From the NCBI GenBank assembly GCA_027063295.1, contig JAMORZ010000125.1, forward strand, positions 1-38,726: 38,726 bases of DNA. The letters run 5' to 3'. Below the pieces are notes generated by a model. It was not told the DNA's origin and ran no database searches. It worked only from the letters and a program-made list of their open reading frames with translations. Origin of the DNA: Sulfurimonas sp. (lineage in GTDB: Bacteria > Campylobacterota > Campylobacteria > Campylobacterales > Sulfurimonadaceae). Of the stretch, positions 7,561 through 16,059 are shown in pieces (positions within the stretch are counted from its first letter, which is position 1; every line of letters starts with the position of its first letter). The translations under genes were made by a program, and so were the position numbers.

Positions 7561-9706
7561 TAAGAGTTTGTAACATCTGATCTGATGTTGTGATTGTTTT
7601 ACCATTTGCTTGATATCCACGTTGGATAATAATAAGCTGAGTAAGAGAACGTGATAAATCAACATTACTCGCTTCAAGTGCCGAAGACTGTATAAATCCA
7701 CGCCCAGCAGTTGCTGCTGTACCGATGATAGGATCACCTGAGTTGGCTGTTTGGTTAAACACATTTCCACCCTCAACTGAAAGACCTTCGTTGTTGGTAA
7801 ATTTTGCCATAGCGATCTGTGCTAGACCAAAACTTCTACCATTGGAAAATGAACCAACTAATGTTCCTGATTGATCGATACGAATCCCAACAAGATCACC
7901 ACCCGTAAAACCATCTTGGCTGATCCCTGATGTAGCTGAACGACTATCAAAAGATGTCATACCATCAAACTTGTTTGCTGTACCAAACGAAAGGCTCACT
8001 TGTTGATCTGGAGCAGAACCATTATTTCCAGAGAAGGAAACATTTGGTGGATTATATGATGCTAAAGATCCATCATTGTTAAAACGGATAGATCCTTTTT
8101 TTTCATTATATGGAGCTGTTGTATCGATCGTTGCAGGATTTGGCACTGTAATAGTCATATCCCATGTACTTCCTGTTGCAGTATCAAGTGCTGTTTTTCT
8201 AAACTCCATTCTAAGAGTATGTTTTGAACCCAAAGAGTCAAAGATATCGATAGAACTTGAGTGTGTTGCAGCATTAAAACTTTGAGAAAATGCTTTTCCA
8301 CCGCTTGCAGTTGGTAAAATAGAGTTTAGTGCTTCCATATTTCTTGTAAAACGAGAGTTATCTACAACCACTTGACCTTGTCTTTGATCACTATAACCTG
8401 TGATTTTGATATTCATATCATAATCACCATCATCTGAGCTACCAGGGTTGATAATCTCAAATTTTCCTTGATCAGTCACTCTTACTTCAATATTATTCTC
8501 ATCTTCAATACCATCACCATCTCCATCACCAACATGACGAGCTTCATCTTCCATAAACTTTCTCAAATCAGCCATGGTAGTAAATGTTTTATCACCACCT
8601 AGAGTATTTCCTGCAGAAGTTGAGTTATACTGATATCTGTGTGCTGTTGTATCACCATCTCCATCGTTAAAGCCTGCATCACTATCACCCGTTACGATGT
8701 CGATATTATGTGACGCTGCTGCATCACCATTTGTATTTGTAAGTTTAAGAGCATATTCACCATCGGCACTTCCTGCTACAACTTCTGCTGTAACACCTGT
8801 TTTTGCTGTTTGTGCATTAATCGCTGCTGCAAAAGCATTCGCATCTGCTGATTTACCATCACCCGTTGTATCGGCATGAATAGCGATCTTATTTCCTGAA
8901 ATACCAAGCTCAGGATCTACACCAAGTTCAATATCCATATCTCCATTTCCAGAAACATCACCACCAGTGAAAGTTGCTGTACGAAATGAGATCCAAACCC
9001 CTTGTTTATCTTGAAGCGAAAATGCTTCACCTGTTTCATTAAACATTACTCCAATGTTACCTGAATTAATAGGATTTCCATTTTTATCTATCGCTGCTGG
9101 TTGAAGATTTGATGCACCAGATTTGACTTCATAAGCAGGTGAAAAACTCTCTACTAATGGACCAGAATTAAGATTTGCTTTTAACACAACTTCACTTGTA
9201 GGTTGTGCAGGAGTTGTCAGTCCTGGTGGGATATTGATATCTTGAATAGGTGCAGTGGAGTCTACTTTACCTGTTACAGGATCACGTAACCACCCTTGGG
9301 CGATAAAACCATTGTTATCCACAAAGTTTCCACCCGCATCGAACTTAAAGTCCCCTGCACGTGTGTATTTATAAGTATTTCCACCATCTGGAGAGATAAT
9401 AAAAAATCCATCTCCTTGGATCGCAACATCGGTATTTTTATCTGAGTTTTGCACACTTCCTTGTGCAAAGATACGTGTCATTGAGCTTACAGTTGAACCA
9501 AGACCTACTTGAACAGGGTTTTTACCCCCAAGTTGCCCTTGTGGTGCTGTAGCAATAGCTTTCGTTTGAGATAAAAGATCCGAGAAGTTTGCACGTGAAT
9601 ATTTGTAACCAATTGTATTTACATTTGCAATATTGTTTGACTCTACATCCATCGCAACTTGGTGCGATTGTAGACCGGACACCCCGGAAAAAAGTGATTT
9701 TAACAT
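7544..9706 (-). CDS. flgE: Flagellar hook protein FlgE (long form)
   Basis: 720 residues. The N-terminal rod/hook motif (LFSGVSGLQSHQVAMDVESN, then NNIANVNTIGYK) and the C-terminal segment (LSRSLTQLIIIQRGYQANGK) are those of FlgE; these ends form the D0 core of the hook tube. At 720 residues it is much longer than enteric FlgE (about 400) and similar to the long Campylobacter hook proteins, with variable surface domains between about 190 and 480. The insert carries several Asp/Gly-rich loops, including DGDGDGIED near residue 395, that resemble calcium-binding loops. A sigma-54 site lies about 70 bases upstream, the RBS is AAAGGA, and a terminator follows. It is likely the main structural hook subunit. 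Confidence 0.93.
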   Translation of the reverse strand: MLKSLFSGVSGLQSHQVAMDVESNNIANVNTIGYKYSRANFSDLLSQTKAIATAPQGQLGGKNPVQVGLGSTVSSMTRIFAQGSVQNSDKNTDVAIQGDGFFIISPDGGNTYKYTRAGDFKFDAGGNFVDNNGFIAQGWLRDPVTGKVDSTAPIQDINIPPGLTTPAQPTSEVVLKANLNSGPLVESFSPAYEVKSGASNLQPAAIDKNGNPINSGNIGVMFNETGEAFSLQDKQGVWISFRTATFTGGDVSGNGDMDIELGVDPELGISGNKIAIHADTTGDGKSADANAFAAAINAQTAKTGVTAEVVAGSADGEYALKLTNTNGDAAASHNIDIVTGDSDAGFNDGDGDTTAHRYQYNSTSAGNTLGGDKTFTTMADLRKFMEDEARHVGDGDGDGIEDENNIEVRVTDQGKFEIINPGSSDDGDYDMNIKITGYSDQRQGQVVVDNSRFTRNMEALNSILPTASGGKAFSQSFNAATHSSSIDIFDSLGSKHTLRMEFRKTALDTATGSTWDMTITVPNPATIDTTAPYNEKKGSIRFNNDGSLASYNPPNVSFSGNNGSAPDQQVSLSFGTANKFDGMTSFDSRSATSGISQDGFTGGDLVGIRIDQSGTLVGSFSNGRSFGLAQIAMAKFTNNEGLSVEGGNVFNQTANSGDPIIGTAATAGRGFIQSSALEASNVDLSRSLTQLIIIQRGYQANGKTITTSDQMLQTLIGLKQ

Positions 9707-9723
9707 CTTAAATCCTTTAGTTT

Positions 9724-9740
9724 CTATCTCTTGTAGATAG
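9724..9740 (-). promoter_or_regulatory. Small hairpin in the flgE 5' leader
   Basis: CTATCT and AGATAG form a 6-bp stem around a five-base loop, between the sigma-54 site and the flgE RBS. A role in mRNA stability or translation is possible but unproven. Confidence 0.35.
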
Positions 9741-9757
9741 AGTTAGTATAAGGATTA

Positions 9758-9775
9758 AAGCATAAAGTGTTCCAA
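9758..9775 (-). promoter_or_regulatory. Sigma-54 (RpoN) promoter of the long flgE
   Basis: The minus strand reads TTGGAACACTTTATGCTT, matching the Campylobacter sigma-54 consensus TTGGAAC-R-N4-TTGCTT except for one base. The GG and GC doublets are exactly ten bases apart, as a -24/-12 element requires. The predicted start of transcription is near 9748. Confidence 0.8.
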
Positions 9776-9779
9776 AAAT

Positions 9780-11042
9780 CTAAGCATCCATTTGAAGAGC
9801 TTTTTGGATCATCTGATCTGCAGTTGTTACAGATTTGGAGTTTGCATCATAAGCACGTTGATAGATAATCAGTTCAGTAAGTCCTACACTCATCTCAACA
9901 TTTGAGTTTTCTAAAGCAAAATTCATCACCTCTGCACCTATCACATTTTGCCCTAATTCATCTGTAAAAAACATTGGTTTACCACTGTTGTCACTTACTT
10001 TGAAATGTGTTCCATCAATCCGATCAAGTCCTTGATCATTTTGAAAATGATACACTGCAATTTTACCAACAGAGCTTTGCATACCATTTGTAAATGTAGC
10101 TACAACTTCTGCATTTTTATTGATGGAGTATCCCATCAAATCACCACCAACAGTTCCATCTGTAATACTTGATCCTGGAACAACTGGTGTATCTATAGAG
10201 ACTATCCCACTATACCCTAAACCTAAATCAATATTCACCTGTGTACCATTGTTATCAATAGTTGTAAGTGTTGAAGATACAAGAGCCCCTGATTCGTCAA
10301 AACTAATCTCTCCATACTCTGTAGCATACACAACACTTCCATCATGAGATTGAGTTGTTGCTTTTACACTCCACTGTGTTCCTGGTGGAGCTTGGACAGG
10401 CTTCTTTTCAAATTCCAAGCGCAAGTCATTGTTATTCCCCTGAGAATCGATCACATGTGCACCAGTTGTTACTATCTCATATCCCTCTTTACCGACACCA
10501 ATATTTGCCATAAACTTTGCATTTTTTGTCGGTTCAGCAGGGTATGTAAGTGTTTTTGGAAAACGTAGTTTTTGCTGTGCTGTTGATGCACCAAGTTTGA
10601 TCTCATCAAGTTTTTTTGTTAATGTATCATTTGCAGAGATATTATCTCCCATAGTACCAAGAACATAAAACCCATCTTTTGTAACAAGTGCATCATCTGG
10701 ATTAAATCCAAAAGATCCATCTCTTGTGTAAAGAGTATCACCTTGATCACCTTGAATCCCAAACCATCCATCACCTAAAATTGCCAAGTCTGTACTTCTA
10801 TCTGAAAGTGAAAAAGAACCCTGTGCATTGCTCATGCTAGTAGCTTGCATCTGCACACCAACACCAACACTATCACTTAGTGAAGCACCTGTGTTCATCT
10901 CATTTTCAAACAAAGATGCAAACTCTGCATTATATGAACGAAAACCTGTTGTTGAAATATTTGCAAGGTTATCTGAAACTATATTGATACCACTAGAGTA
11001 TGTTTGTAATCCAGAAATACCAGAATAAAATGCCTGAGTCAT
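9780..11042 (-). CDS. flgE: Second FlgE-family hook protein (short form)
   Basis: 420 residues, the standard FlgE length. It has the N-terminal YSGISGLQTYSSGINIVSDN and LANISTTGFRSYN motifs, the LAILGDGWFGIQ segment, and a C-terminal SNVEMSVGLTELIIYQRAYD. It is the third gene of a fliK-flgD-flgE set, starting 10 bases after flgD, an order also known in Campylobacter jejuni (Cj0041-Cj0043). The other, longer FlgE is encoded immediately downstream, so this genome has two hook-type subunits side by side. This one may form a short hook section or act at the cap; which protein makes up most of the hook cannot be read from sequence. Confidence 0.9.
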   Translation of the reverse strand: MTQAFYSGISGLQTYSSGINIVSDNLANISTTGFRSYNAEFASLFENEMNTGASLSDSVGVGVQMQATSMSNAQGSFSLSDRSTDLAILGDGWFGIQGDQGDTLYTRDGSFGFNPDDALVTKDGFYVLGTMGDNISANDTLTKKLDEIKLGASTAQQKLRFPKTLTYPAEPTKNAKFMANIGVGKEGYEIVTTGAHVIDSQGNNNDLRLEFEKKPVQAPPGTQWSVKATTQSHDGSVVYATEYGEISFDESGALVSSTLTTIDNNGTQVNIDLGLGYSGIVSIDTPVVPGSSITDGTVGGDLMGYSINKNAEVVATFTNGMQSSVGKIAVYHFQNDQGLDRIDGTHFKVSDNSGKPMFFTDELGQNVIGAEVMNFALENSNVEMSVGLTELIIYQRAYDANSKSVTTADQMIQKALQMDA

Positions 11043-11051
11043 AATATACTC

Positions 11052-11717
11052 CTAGTACACTTCTTTAACATTTTCAAGTGGAACATAGTTTGAACCAAGC
11101 TTAAGGAGTGTTTGACCACCATCAAAACGTACCGATTCGATAGGGTATGCACCAAGACGAGTTTCTCTAGCTGTTCCATCTTGATCTGTATATTTTGCTT
11201 TAACATGGTAGATACCACTATTTGCACCATTTCCAGCACTATCAAGTCCATCCCATGTGAACTGATAAACACCTGATGGGTTTGTACCGATATCCATACT
11301 TTTTACAAGATTGTTATTACTATCTAAAATCTCAACAGATCCTTGCTGAATCGACTCTGGAAAATATATCTCAAATGAGGAACTACCACCTTCATCATGA
11401 ACGATCGCATCACTTCCCAAATCTGCTGTTTTCCCTATTGCACCAATTGTAGAGAACTGTTGTGTACTACCCATAGAATCAGCCAAATCTTGCAGAGTTT
11501 TATTTGTATTTTCTGCCGATTCAAGTGATGCCAATTGAGATGTTTGGGAAAGAATCTTCTCGCTGTCCATAGGTTCTGTTGGATCTTGATGTTGCAACTC
11601 TACCAAAAGTAGTGTCATAAAGTCATCTTTGCCAAGTTTTGTTTTATCTTTTACTGATTTTTCAAGGGCAGCCACATCTGCTGTAGTTGCTGCATTGAGT
11701 CCTGTTGAAGTAATCAT
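11052..11717 (-). CDS. flgD: Flagellar hook capping protein FlgD
   Basis: 221 residues. FlgD caps the growing hook and is needed for addition of FlgE subunits. The conserved N-terminal region reads LGKDDFMTLLLVELQHQDPT, followed by EPMDSEKILSQTSQLASLES, the FlgD signature that interacts with the export apparatus. The C-terminal half has the expected FlgD Tudor/Ig-like part with YQFTWDGLDSAGN. It lies 10 bases after fliK and 9 before the short flgE. Expression should come from the sigma-54 promoter ahead of fliK. Confidence 0.93.
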   Translation of the reverse strand: MITSTGLNAATTADVAALEKSVKDKTKLGKDDFMTLLLVELQHQDPTEPMDSEKILSQTSQLASLESAENTNKTLQDLADSMGSTQQFSTIGAIGKTADLGSDAIVHDEGGSSSFEIYFPESIQQGSVEILDSNNNLVKSMDIGTNPSGVYQFTWDGLDSAGNGANSGIYHVKAKYTDQDGTARETRLGAYPIESVRFDGGQTLLKLGSNYVPLENVKEVY

Positions 11718-11727
11718 CTCAAATCCT

Positions 11728-13152
11728 TTAAGCGTAGTATGGAACTACAATTTCAAGAGAGCTTAGAATCTCTTCATGCTCCTCTTGCTGAGCAAAGTAG
11801 TTGTACTCTTGCTCTTGTTGTTGTCCTCTTTGGTGTTGTTGCTGCTGTTGTTGAGATTGAGCGTTTTCACCTTGAGAGCCACTATTAAAATTTAATGAAG
11901 CATTATTTATTCCATTATTTTGTAATTGCATTTTCAAATCATTTGCATTCATCGCCAATGTGTTGATAGCAGCATTGTTTGATGTGAGGTTAATATGAAG
12001 ATTTTTACCCCTCTGAACAATAGTTAAATCAACCTCTCCAAGTCTTTGAGGATTAAGTTGTACCTTTACCCTTGTAAATGGTGATTTATAATCATCAATA
12101 GCTGCTTTGACATCTTGAGAGAGATACTTTGTCATCTGTTTTGCTTCGTTGAGTTTAACTTCAAAACTATCTGCTTTAAGTACAGACCCTCCATCTTGTT
12201 TTGCAACAACACTCTCTTGTGTATCACCTTTGAGAAGAGACTCTAAGTTTTGTGTTGATTCTTTGGTTGCCTGTGGTGCTATCACTTTTGCTGTTGCTAC
12301 AGAAAAATCAGCTGTCAAAAATGGTGTACTTGCATCACTTTTTTGCACTTTGTCACCACGAAGCAACATCTGCAGTGTCTCATCTGCTTTTTGTTTTGGT
12401 GTTTTTTGCTCTGGTTGAACTAGTTTGGTTTGCACAAGCTGTTGGGTTGTTGGTTGAGTCATCTGTTGATGTTGCATTTTTGTGTTTTGTGCTTGAGACC
12501 CTTGTTGAGCTACAACCTGTTTGGTCTCTTTTTTGATATTTTCTTCAAATTGTGGTGTATCATCAGCCTGAACTTGCTGTGAGTTTTTCAAATCTTTTTT
12601 TACAATATGTTTTGGTTGAGTATCACTCTCTACAAGATCATCATTACCCAAACTGCTTTTAGTTGTGGTTTTTCCTTCAGATGTCACCTCTTCTAAAGTG
12701 ATATTTGAAACATCAATATCAAATTTCTTCGCCATATCAACAAGACCTTTGAGTGTTTGTGGCAAATCTTTTGTCTGTGCTTTTTTATACCCTTGGGAGT
12801 TATAGATCTGCTCTTTAAGGTAAGCTTTTGCATCTTCAATACGAGTTTGAAGCTCTTTTGATATAAGCACAGCAAGCTCGCCCTCTCCCATCTCCTCTTC
12901 ACCTTGTAATAAAGTAAGCAATGATGTTTTGCCATCAGTACTCTTAGTCTCTGTGGTATCCTCTTGTTCACCTAAAAGGGCAACAATACCATTTTGTGCC
13001 CCTTGAGAGTTTTTTTCATCCTTTTGTGACACCACACCTTTAAGAAGTTCAGAAAAAGAAAGAGCACCCTCTTTGGGTTCATCTTGTGTAGAGAGGGAGC
13101 TTGGTACAGATGTAGAAGGTTTTTCTGGGGTTATATCTAAAGATATCATCAT
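11728..13152 (-). CDS. fliK: Flagellar hook-length control protein FliK
   Basis: 474 residues. FliK is the secreted molecular ruler that stops hook growth and switches export specificity. The N-terminal and middle regions are low-complexity, rich in Q, K, T and E, as expected for an extended ruler. The C-terminal substrate-switch domain (Flg_hook, about 345-440) is recognisable from VQLNPQRLGEVDLTIVQRG and the following ANDLKMQLQNNGI. The C-terminus has a glutamine-rich stretch. The start ATG at 13152 follows an AGAGGAG ribosome binding site; the next codon is also ATG. A sigma-54 site lies about 45-60 bases upstream. Overall sequence is poorly conserved, so the name rests on the C-terminal domain and on flgD next to it. 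Confidence 0.88.
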   Translation of the reverse strand: MMISLDITPEKPSTSVPSSLSTQDEPKEGALSFSELLKGVVSQKDEKNSQGAQNGIVALLGEQEDTTETKSTDGKTSLLTLLQGEEEMGEGELAVLISKELQTRIEDAKAYLKEQIYNSQGYKKAQTKDLPQTLKGLVDMAKKFDIDVSNITLEEVTSEGKTTTKSSLGNDDLVESDTQPKHIVKKDLKNSQQVQADDTPQFEENIKKETKQVVAQQGSQAQNTKMQHQQMTQPTTQQLVQTKLVQPEQKTPKQKADETLQMLLRGDKVQKSDASTPFLTADFSVATAKVIAPQATKESTQNLESLLKGDTQESVVAKQDGGSVLKADSFEVKLNEAKQMTKYLSQDVKAAIDDYKSPFTRVKVQLNPQRLGEVDLTIVQRGKNLHINLTSNNAAINTLAMNANDLKMQLQNNGINNASLNFNSGSQGENAQSQQQQQQHQRGQQQEQEYNYFAQQEEHEEILSSLEIVVPYYA

Positions 13153-13195
13153 AAGCTCCTCTTTCCCTTGTTTGAAATAGGGTTTTTTAAAGAGG

Positions 13196-13213
13196 TAGCA
13201 TATTATGTTCCAT
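13196..13213 (-). promoter_or_regulatory. Sigma-54 (RpoN) promoter of the fliK-flgD-flgE operon
   Basis: The minus strand reads ATGGAACATAATATGCTA, with GG and GC ten bases apart and the GGAACA core of the Campylobacter sigma-54 consensus. It sits between the stop of the upstream gene and the fliK RBS. Confidence 0.75.
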
Positions 13214-13217
13214 GATA

Positions 13218-13637
13218 TCAGATAACTTTGGCAAACCTATCTAAACAGTGAAGGTCATACTTCAAAAATCGACTTACACTATCTTGCATAAAACCTAAAA
13301 TCTCCTCTGTTGTTTCCCCATCTACAGGGTAAGAGAGTAAAAAAGATTGTAAAGGCCTTGAGAAAAACTCATCAAACATTTTTTTGACTATCTCTGCACC
13401 ATACTTATCAGTATATGGCAACACAAAAAAATAGTCAGATTCATGATTTACAATAGAATCTGATGTCCTGAGTGTGGAGATAAGTGAAGCATCTATAAGT
13501 TCTTGATCGATCCCATCAAAATTACAATAAAGCAGTGTAAAACTCTCAGCTCTATTTTGGTCAAGTCTATCTGAAATACCGATGTTAAGATCCACCAGTT
13601 GTTTAAAATTATCAAACGAAAAATGTATACCAGCCAT
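13218..13637 (-). CDS. Small cytoplasmic protein resembling a degenerate GGDEF fold
   Basis: 139 residues, no signal peptide or membrane segment. I do not recognise a named family. The middle (about 33-115) follows the layout of a nucleotidyl-cyclase fold: a strand FTLLYCNFDGID, a helix ending LRTSDSIVN, a hairpin at HESDYFFVLPYTD where GGDEF proteins carry R-x-GGDEF-x-x-x-L-P-x-T, and then a helix AEIVKKMFDEFF. The GG(D/E)EF signature, the I-site and the metal-binding residues are absent, so it cannot be an active diguanylate cyclase if the fold is right. It lies between dnaG and the hook genes on the same strand, suggesting a regulatory or structural role linked to flagella. The resemblance is my reading of the pattern. 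Confidence 0.7.
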   Translation of the reverse strand: MAGIHFSFDNFKQLVDLNIGISDRLDQNRAESFTLLYCNFDGIDQELIDASLISTLRTSDSIVNHESDYFFVLPYTDKYGAEIVKKMFDEFFSRPLQSFLLSYPVDGETTEEILGFMQDSVSRFLKYDLHCLDRFAKVI

Positions 13638-13700
13638 GATGTAACCTTTTTTAAGGAGTTTGTCTAGTATATCCTCTCTTTTCTAAAAGTTAAATAAGCA

Positions 13701-15365
13701 CTACTCTTCAAAAGAGACCAATTCACCACGTTTGAGCTTTGCGATCTTTCCTCTGTATTTTCTAATGAGAAAAGCCTTTTGCTCAAACGATATATTCGTA
13801 GCAAGATTGATCTTTTTTAATTCTCTCTCATAATACTTCATCAAAAACATACATAACTCTTGTGTTAAGTGCTCTTGCGTTTGTATTGCTCTAGTGCTCT
13901 CATCAACCATTATTGCCATCAACTCAGGTATCTGTGTATCTCCATTTAAAGCAGCCTGAAACTCCCGTGAGTGAAACTGTAAAAGAGAGGGGTCTAATAC
14001 ATCTAAAATCTGGTCTATAAACTCAGGATGCTCCAATATTGTTTTAATTAAAGTGAGTTCCCACATATCTCTGTGGGTATTTTTTTGCATAGGTTGCATT
14101 GTTTGTTGCGTTTGCTGAGGTGTGATTTTGACAAGTGAAGGTGAAACACCAAGCCCACCAAGACGTGAAGCAAGATAGGTTTTATACTCCTCTTGCAAGA
14201 TAGGAGAAAGTGTTTTAAGATAGCTCACCCCCTCTTGCATACAGGCCTCTTTGGCTTTTGGGTCTCTTAAATCATACAAAGAAAGAAGCTCATCGAGCAC
14301 AAACTCTATAAAAGGTTTTGGAGTATGAAAAATATCACTCAACTCCGCAATGCGACCCTCTTTTACCATATCTGCAGGATCTAGACCCCCTTCAAACACA
14401 ACCACTCCACCATTAAAGCCACTTGCACTTAAAAGTTTGCTTGCCTTCAATGCTGCTGCACGACCAGCTTTGTCGCCATCATAAGCCATCACAACACGGG
14501 GTGAGCCTTTTCGAAGCAGTGGCAAGTGCTCTTGTGTGAGTGCTGTTCCAAGTGTTGCTACTGCATGCTCAAACCCTGCTTGATGCAACATAATCACATC
14601 TAAATACCCCTCGGTGATGATAATCTCACTGCGTTTGTAGATAGACTGCTTTGCATGATGGTAAGCATATAAAAGTCGAGACTTGTTAAAAAACTTTGTC
14701 TCTGGAGAGTTGACATACTTTGCCTGATGCCCTGTGATAGTTCTTCCACCAAACCCTACCATACTACCATTTGCCGAGTGGATAGGAAACGTGATACGCT
14801 CAATAAAACGTGCATAGGTTTGATGCCGCTCAGAGTTGTAACCAACTACTCCCATCTCTACAGCTTCATTGATATTGAACTGTTGCGAGGTGATAAAACG
14901 CAGTGTTGCGTCTGAATCGGGTGCATAACCTATACCAAACTTCTCAATAGAGCTCTCATAGATGCCACGCTCTTTAATGTAGCTGAGTGCTGTTTGGTTT
15001 TGTGTTAGCAGTGTCTGATACCACTCGCTGAGTTTTTCTATCACCTGTGAGCGGGGTTTGTTATGTTTGTTATCTGTATATGTGAGTGTAAAGTTATAGC
15101 TTTGTGCAAGTTTCTCAAGCGCTTCAGGGTAGTTGAGCTTTTCATACTCCATCACAAACTTCACAGCATCACCACCAGCACCACACCCAAAACAGTGGTA
15201 TATCTGCTTTTGTGGACTCACTACAAATGATGGAGACTTCTCATCATGAAACGGACAAGGGGCTTTAAAGTTACCCCCTGCTTTTTTTAGCTCCACATAG
15301 TTTCCTACAACATCAACAATATCAAGTCTGGCTTTGAGTGCTTCTATGGAGTCTTGTGCTATCAT
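13701..15365 (-). CDS. dnaG: DNA primase DnaG
   Basis: 554 residues. It makes RNA primers for DNA replication. The N-terminal zinc-binding domain has Cys37, His40, Cys58 and Cys61 (CPFH and CFGC). The catalytic core shows the RNAP-basic region with GFGGRTITG, then the TOPRIM motifs ITEGYLDVI (about 250) and AYDGDKAG (about 296). The C-terminal helicase-interaction part is divergent, as is usual in this phylum. The start is fixed by the MIAQDSIEALKARLDIVDVV sequence, which aligns with other DnaG N-termini. No Shine-Dalgarno sequence precedes it, and a TATAAT box ends seven bases before the ATG. Confidence 0.95.
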   Translation of the reverse strand: MIAQDSIEALKARLDIVDVVGNYVELKKAGGNFKAPCPFHDEKSPSFVVSPQKQIYHCFGCGAGGDAVKFVMEYEKLNYPEALEKLAQSYNFTLTYTDNKHNKPRSQVIEKLSEWYQTLLTQNQTALSYIKERGIYESSIEKFGIGYAPDSDATLRFITSQQFNINEAVEMGVVGYNSERHQTYARFIERITFPIHSANGSMVGFGGRTITGHQAKYVNSPETKFFNKSRLLYAYHHAKQSIYKRSEIIITEGYLDVIMLHQAGFEHAVATLGTALTQEHLPLLRKGSPRVVMAYDGDKAGRAAALKASKLLSASGFNGGVVVFEGGLDPADMVKEGRIAELSDIFHTPKPFIEFVLDELLSLYDLRDPKAKEACMQEGVSYLKTLSPILQEEYKTYLASRLGGLGVSPSLVKITPQQTQQTMQPMQKNTHRDMWELTLIKTILEHPEFIDQILDVLDPSLLQFHSREFQAALNGDTQIPELMAIMVDESTRAIQTQEHLTQELCMFLMKYYERELKKINLATNISFEQKAFLIRKYRGKIAKLKRGELVSFEE

Positions 15366-15372
15366 AAAGTGT

Positions 15373-15378
15373 ATTATA
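15373..15378 (-). promoter_or_regulatory. Putative -10 box of dnaG
   Basis: TATAAT on the minus strand with only seven bases (ACACTTT) between it and the dnaG ATG. Transcription would begin at or next to the start codon. The next gene upstream is divergent, so dnaG needs a promoter within this short gap. Confidence 0.6.
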
Positions 15379-15472
15379 CTATGATTGTTCTAAAAACTAA
15401 GGTGGTATAACACTTATAAAGTTGTCATTAAAACTGTACAATACAGATAAATTTTATAACAAAGGGGAGCGA

Positions 15473-15655
15473 ATGTGTCTTCTCATAGCTACTGCCATAC
15501 TTTTTGCAGCACTAAACTTCTATGATAAAGGGCTGACTACACAAGCATATATGAGTAGTTTTGTTGCTCTGTTGCTGTATAGTTTTTTCCTCTTTCGAAT
15601 GGTAAAAAACAGAAAATGTATCTTTGGAGATAAAAAAGATTGTAATAAAAGATAA
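15473..15655 (+). CDS. Small two-helix membrane protein of unknown function
   Basis: 60 residues from the ATG at 15473, which follows AAAGGGGAG. A TTG further upstream would add 17 residues but has no ribosome binding site at the right distance. Two hydrophobic stretches (about 2-14 and 25-43) are followed by a charged tail with two cysteines (KCIFGDKKDCNKR). No family recognised. It lies just ahead of rpsU, which has its own -10 box in the gap. Confidence 0.6.
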   Translation: MCLLIATAILFAALNFYDKGLTTQAYMSSFVALLLYSFFLFRMVKNRKCIFGDKKDCNKR

Positions 15656-15662
15656 ATTAAGG

Positions 15663-15668
15663 TATAAT
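15663..15668 (+). promoter_or_regulatory. Putative -10 box of rpsU
   Basis: TATAAT 37 bases upstream of the rpsU start codon, immediately after the stop of the small membrane protein. The predicted transcript start is near 15675. Confidence 0.55.
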
Positions 15669-15705
15669 TGCATTTCAAATTTTAAAAGAAAGTGGGTGAT
15701 GTGAT

Positions 15706-15918
15706 ATGCCTGGTATCGTACTACGCCATGATGACAACTTTGATGCAGCTTACAGACGTTTCAAGAAGCAGACTGACCGTAACTTAATCGTTACAGAAGC
15801 TCGTGCTCGCCGTTTCCACGAAACTGAAACTGAAAAGCGTAAAAAATTCAAAATTGCATCTCGTAAGAAAATGCTTAAACGTCTTTATATGATGAGACGT
15901 TACGAATCACGCCTGTAA
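15706..15918 (+). CDS. rpsU: 30S ribosomal protein S21
   Basis: 70 residues, the family's standard size. S21 sits at the mRNA exit platform of the small subunit and helps initiation. The basic sequence contains the typical FDAAYRRFKKQTDRN and the Arg/Lys-rich FHETETEKRKKFKIASRKK segment. In E. coli rpsU is grouped with dnaG and rpoD; here it is divergent from dnaG but still near it. An intrinsic hairpin follows at once. Confidence 0.97.
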   Translation: MPGIVLRHDDNFDAAYRRFKKQTDRNLIVTEARARRFHETETEKRKKFKIASRKKMLKRLYMMRRYESRL

Positions 15919-15939
15919 TATAAGCCTTCGGGCTTATAT
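15918..15939 (+). terminator. Hairpin at the end of rpsU
   Basis: ATATAAGCC and GGCTTATAT form a perfect 9-bp stem closed by a TTCG tetraloop, starting at the rpsU stop codon. No long U-tract follows, so it may act as an RNA 3'-end stabiliser as well as a terminator. Confidence 0.65.
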
Positions 15940-16047
15940 ACTCCTAAAATCAAACCTCTACTTTAAGTTTTCTTTTTTCTATCCATTTCTAACAACAGAT
16001 GTCCAAAGCACTCTACAATTCTATTGATTTATGTTCATTTAATATGC

Positions 16048-16053
16048 TATAAT
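16048..16053 (+). promoter_or_regulatory. Extended -10 promoter of the putative small RNA
   Basis: TGCTATAAT is a strong extended -10 element, with a TTGATT 18 bases upstream (16024-16029) that could serve as a -35. No reading frame starts behind it. The predicted start is near 16060. Confidence 0.65.
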
Positions 16054-16059
16054 TTCATT

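Noticed and set aside
11800..11860. CAA-repeat stretch in fliK as a possible phase-variable tract
   Set aside because: The codons are mixed with other residues and in-frame changes would only alter Gln number; no homopolymer long enough for slippage.
12252..12536. Plus-strand hydrophobic frame opposite fliK
   Set aside because: The leucine-rich look comes from the Gln/Lys-rich fliK codons read backwards; not a membrane protein gene.
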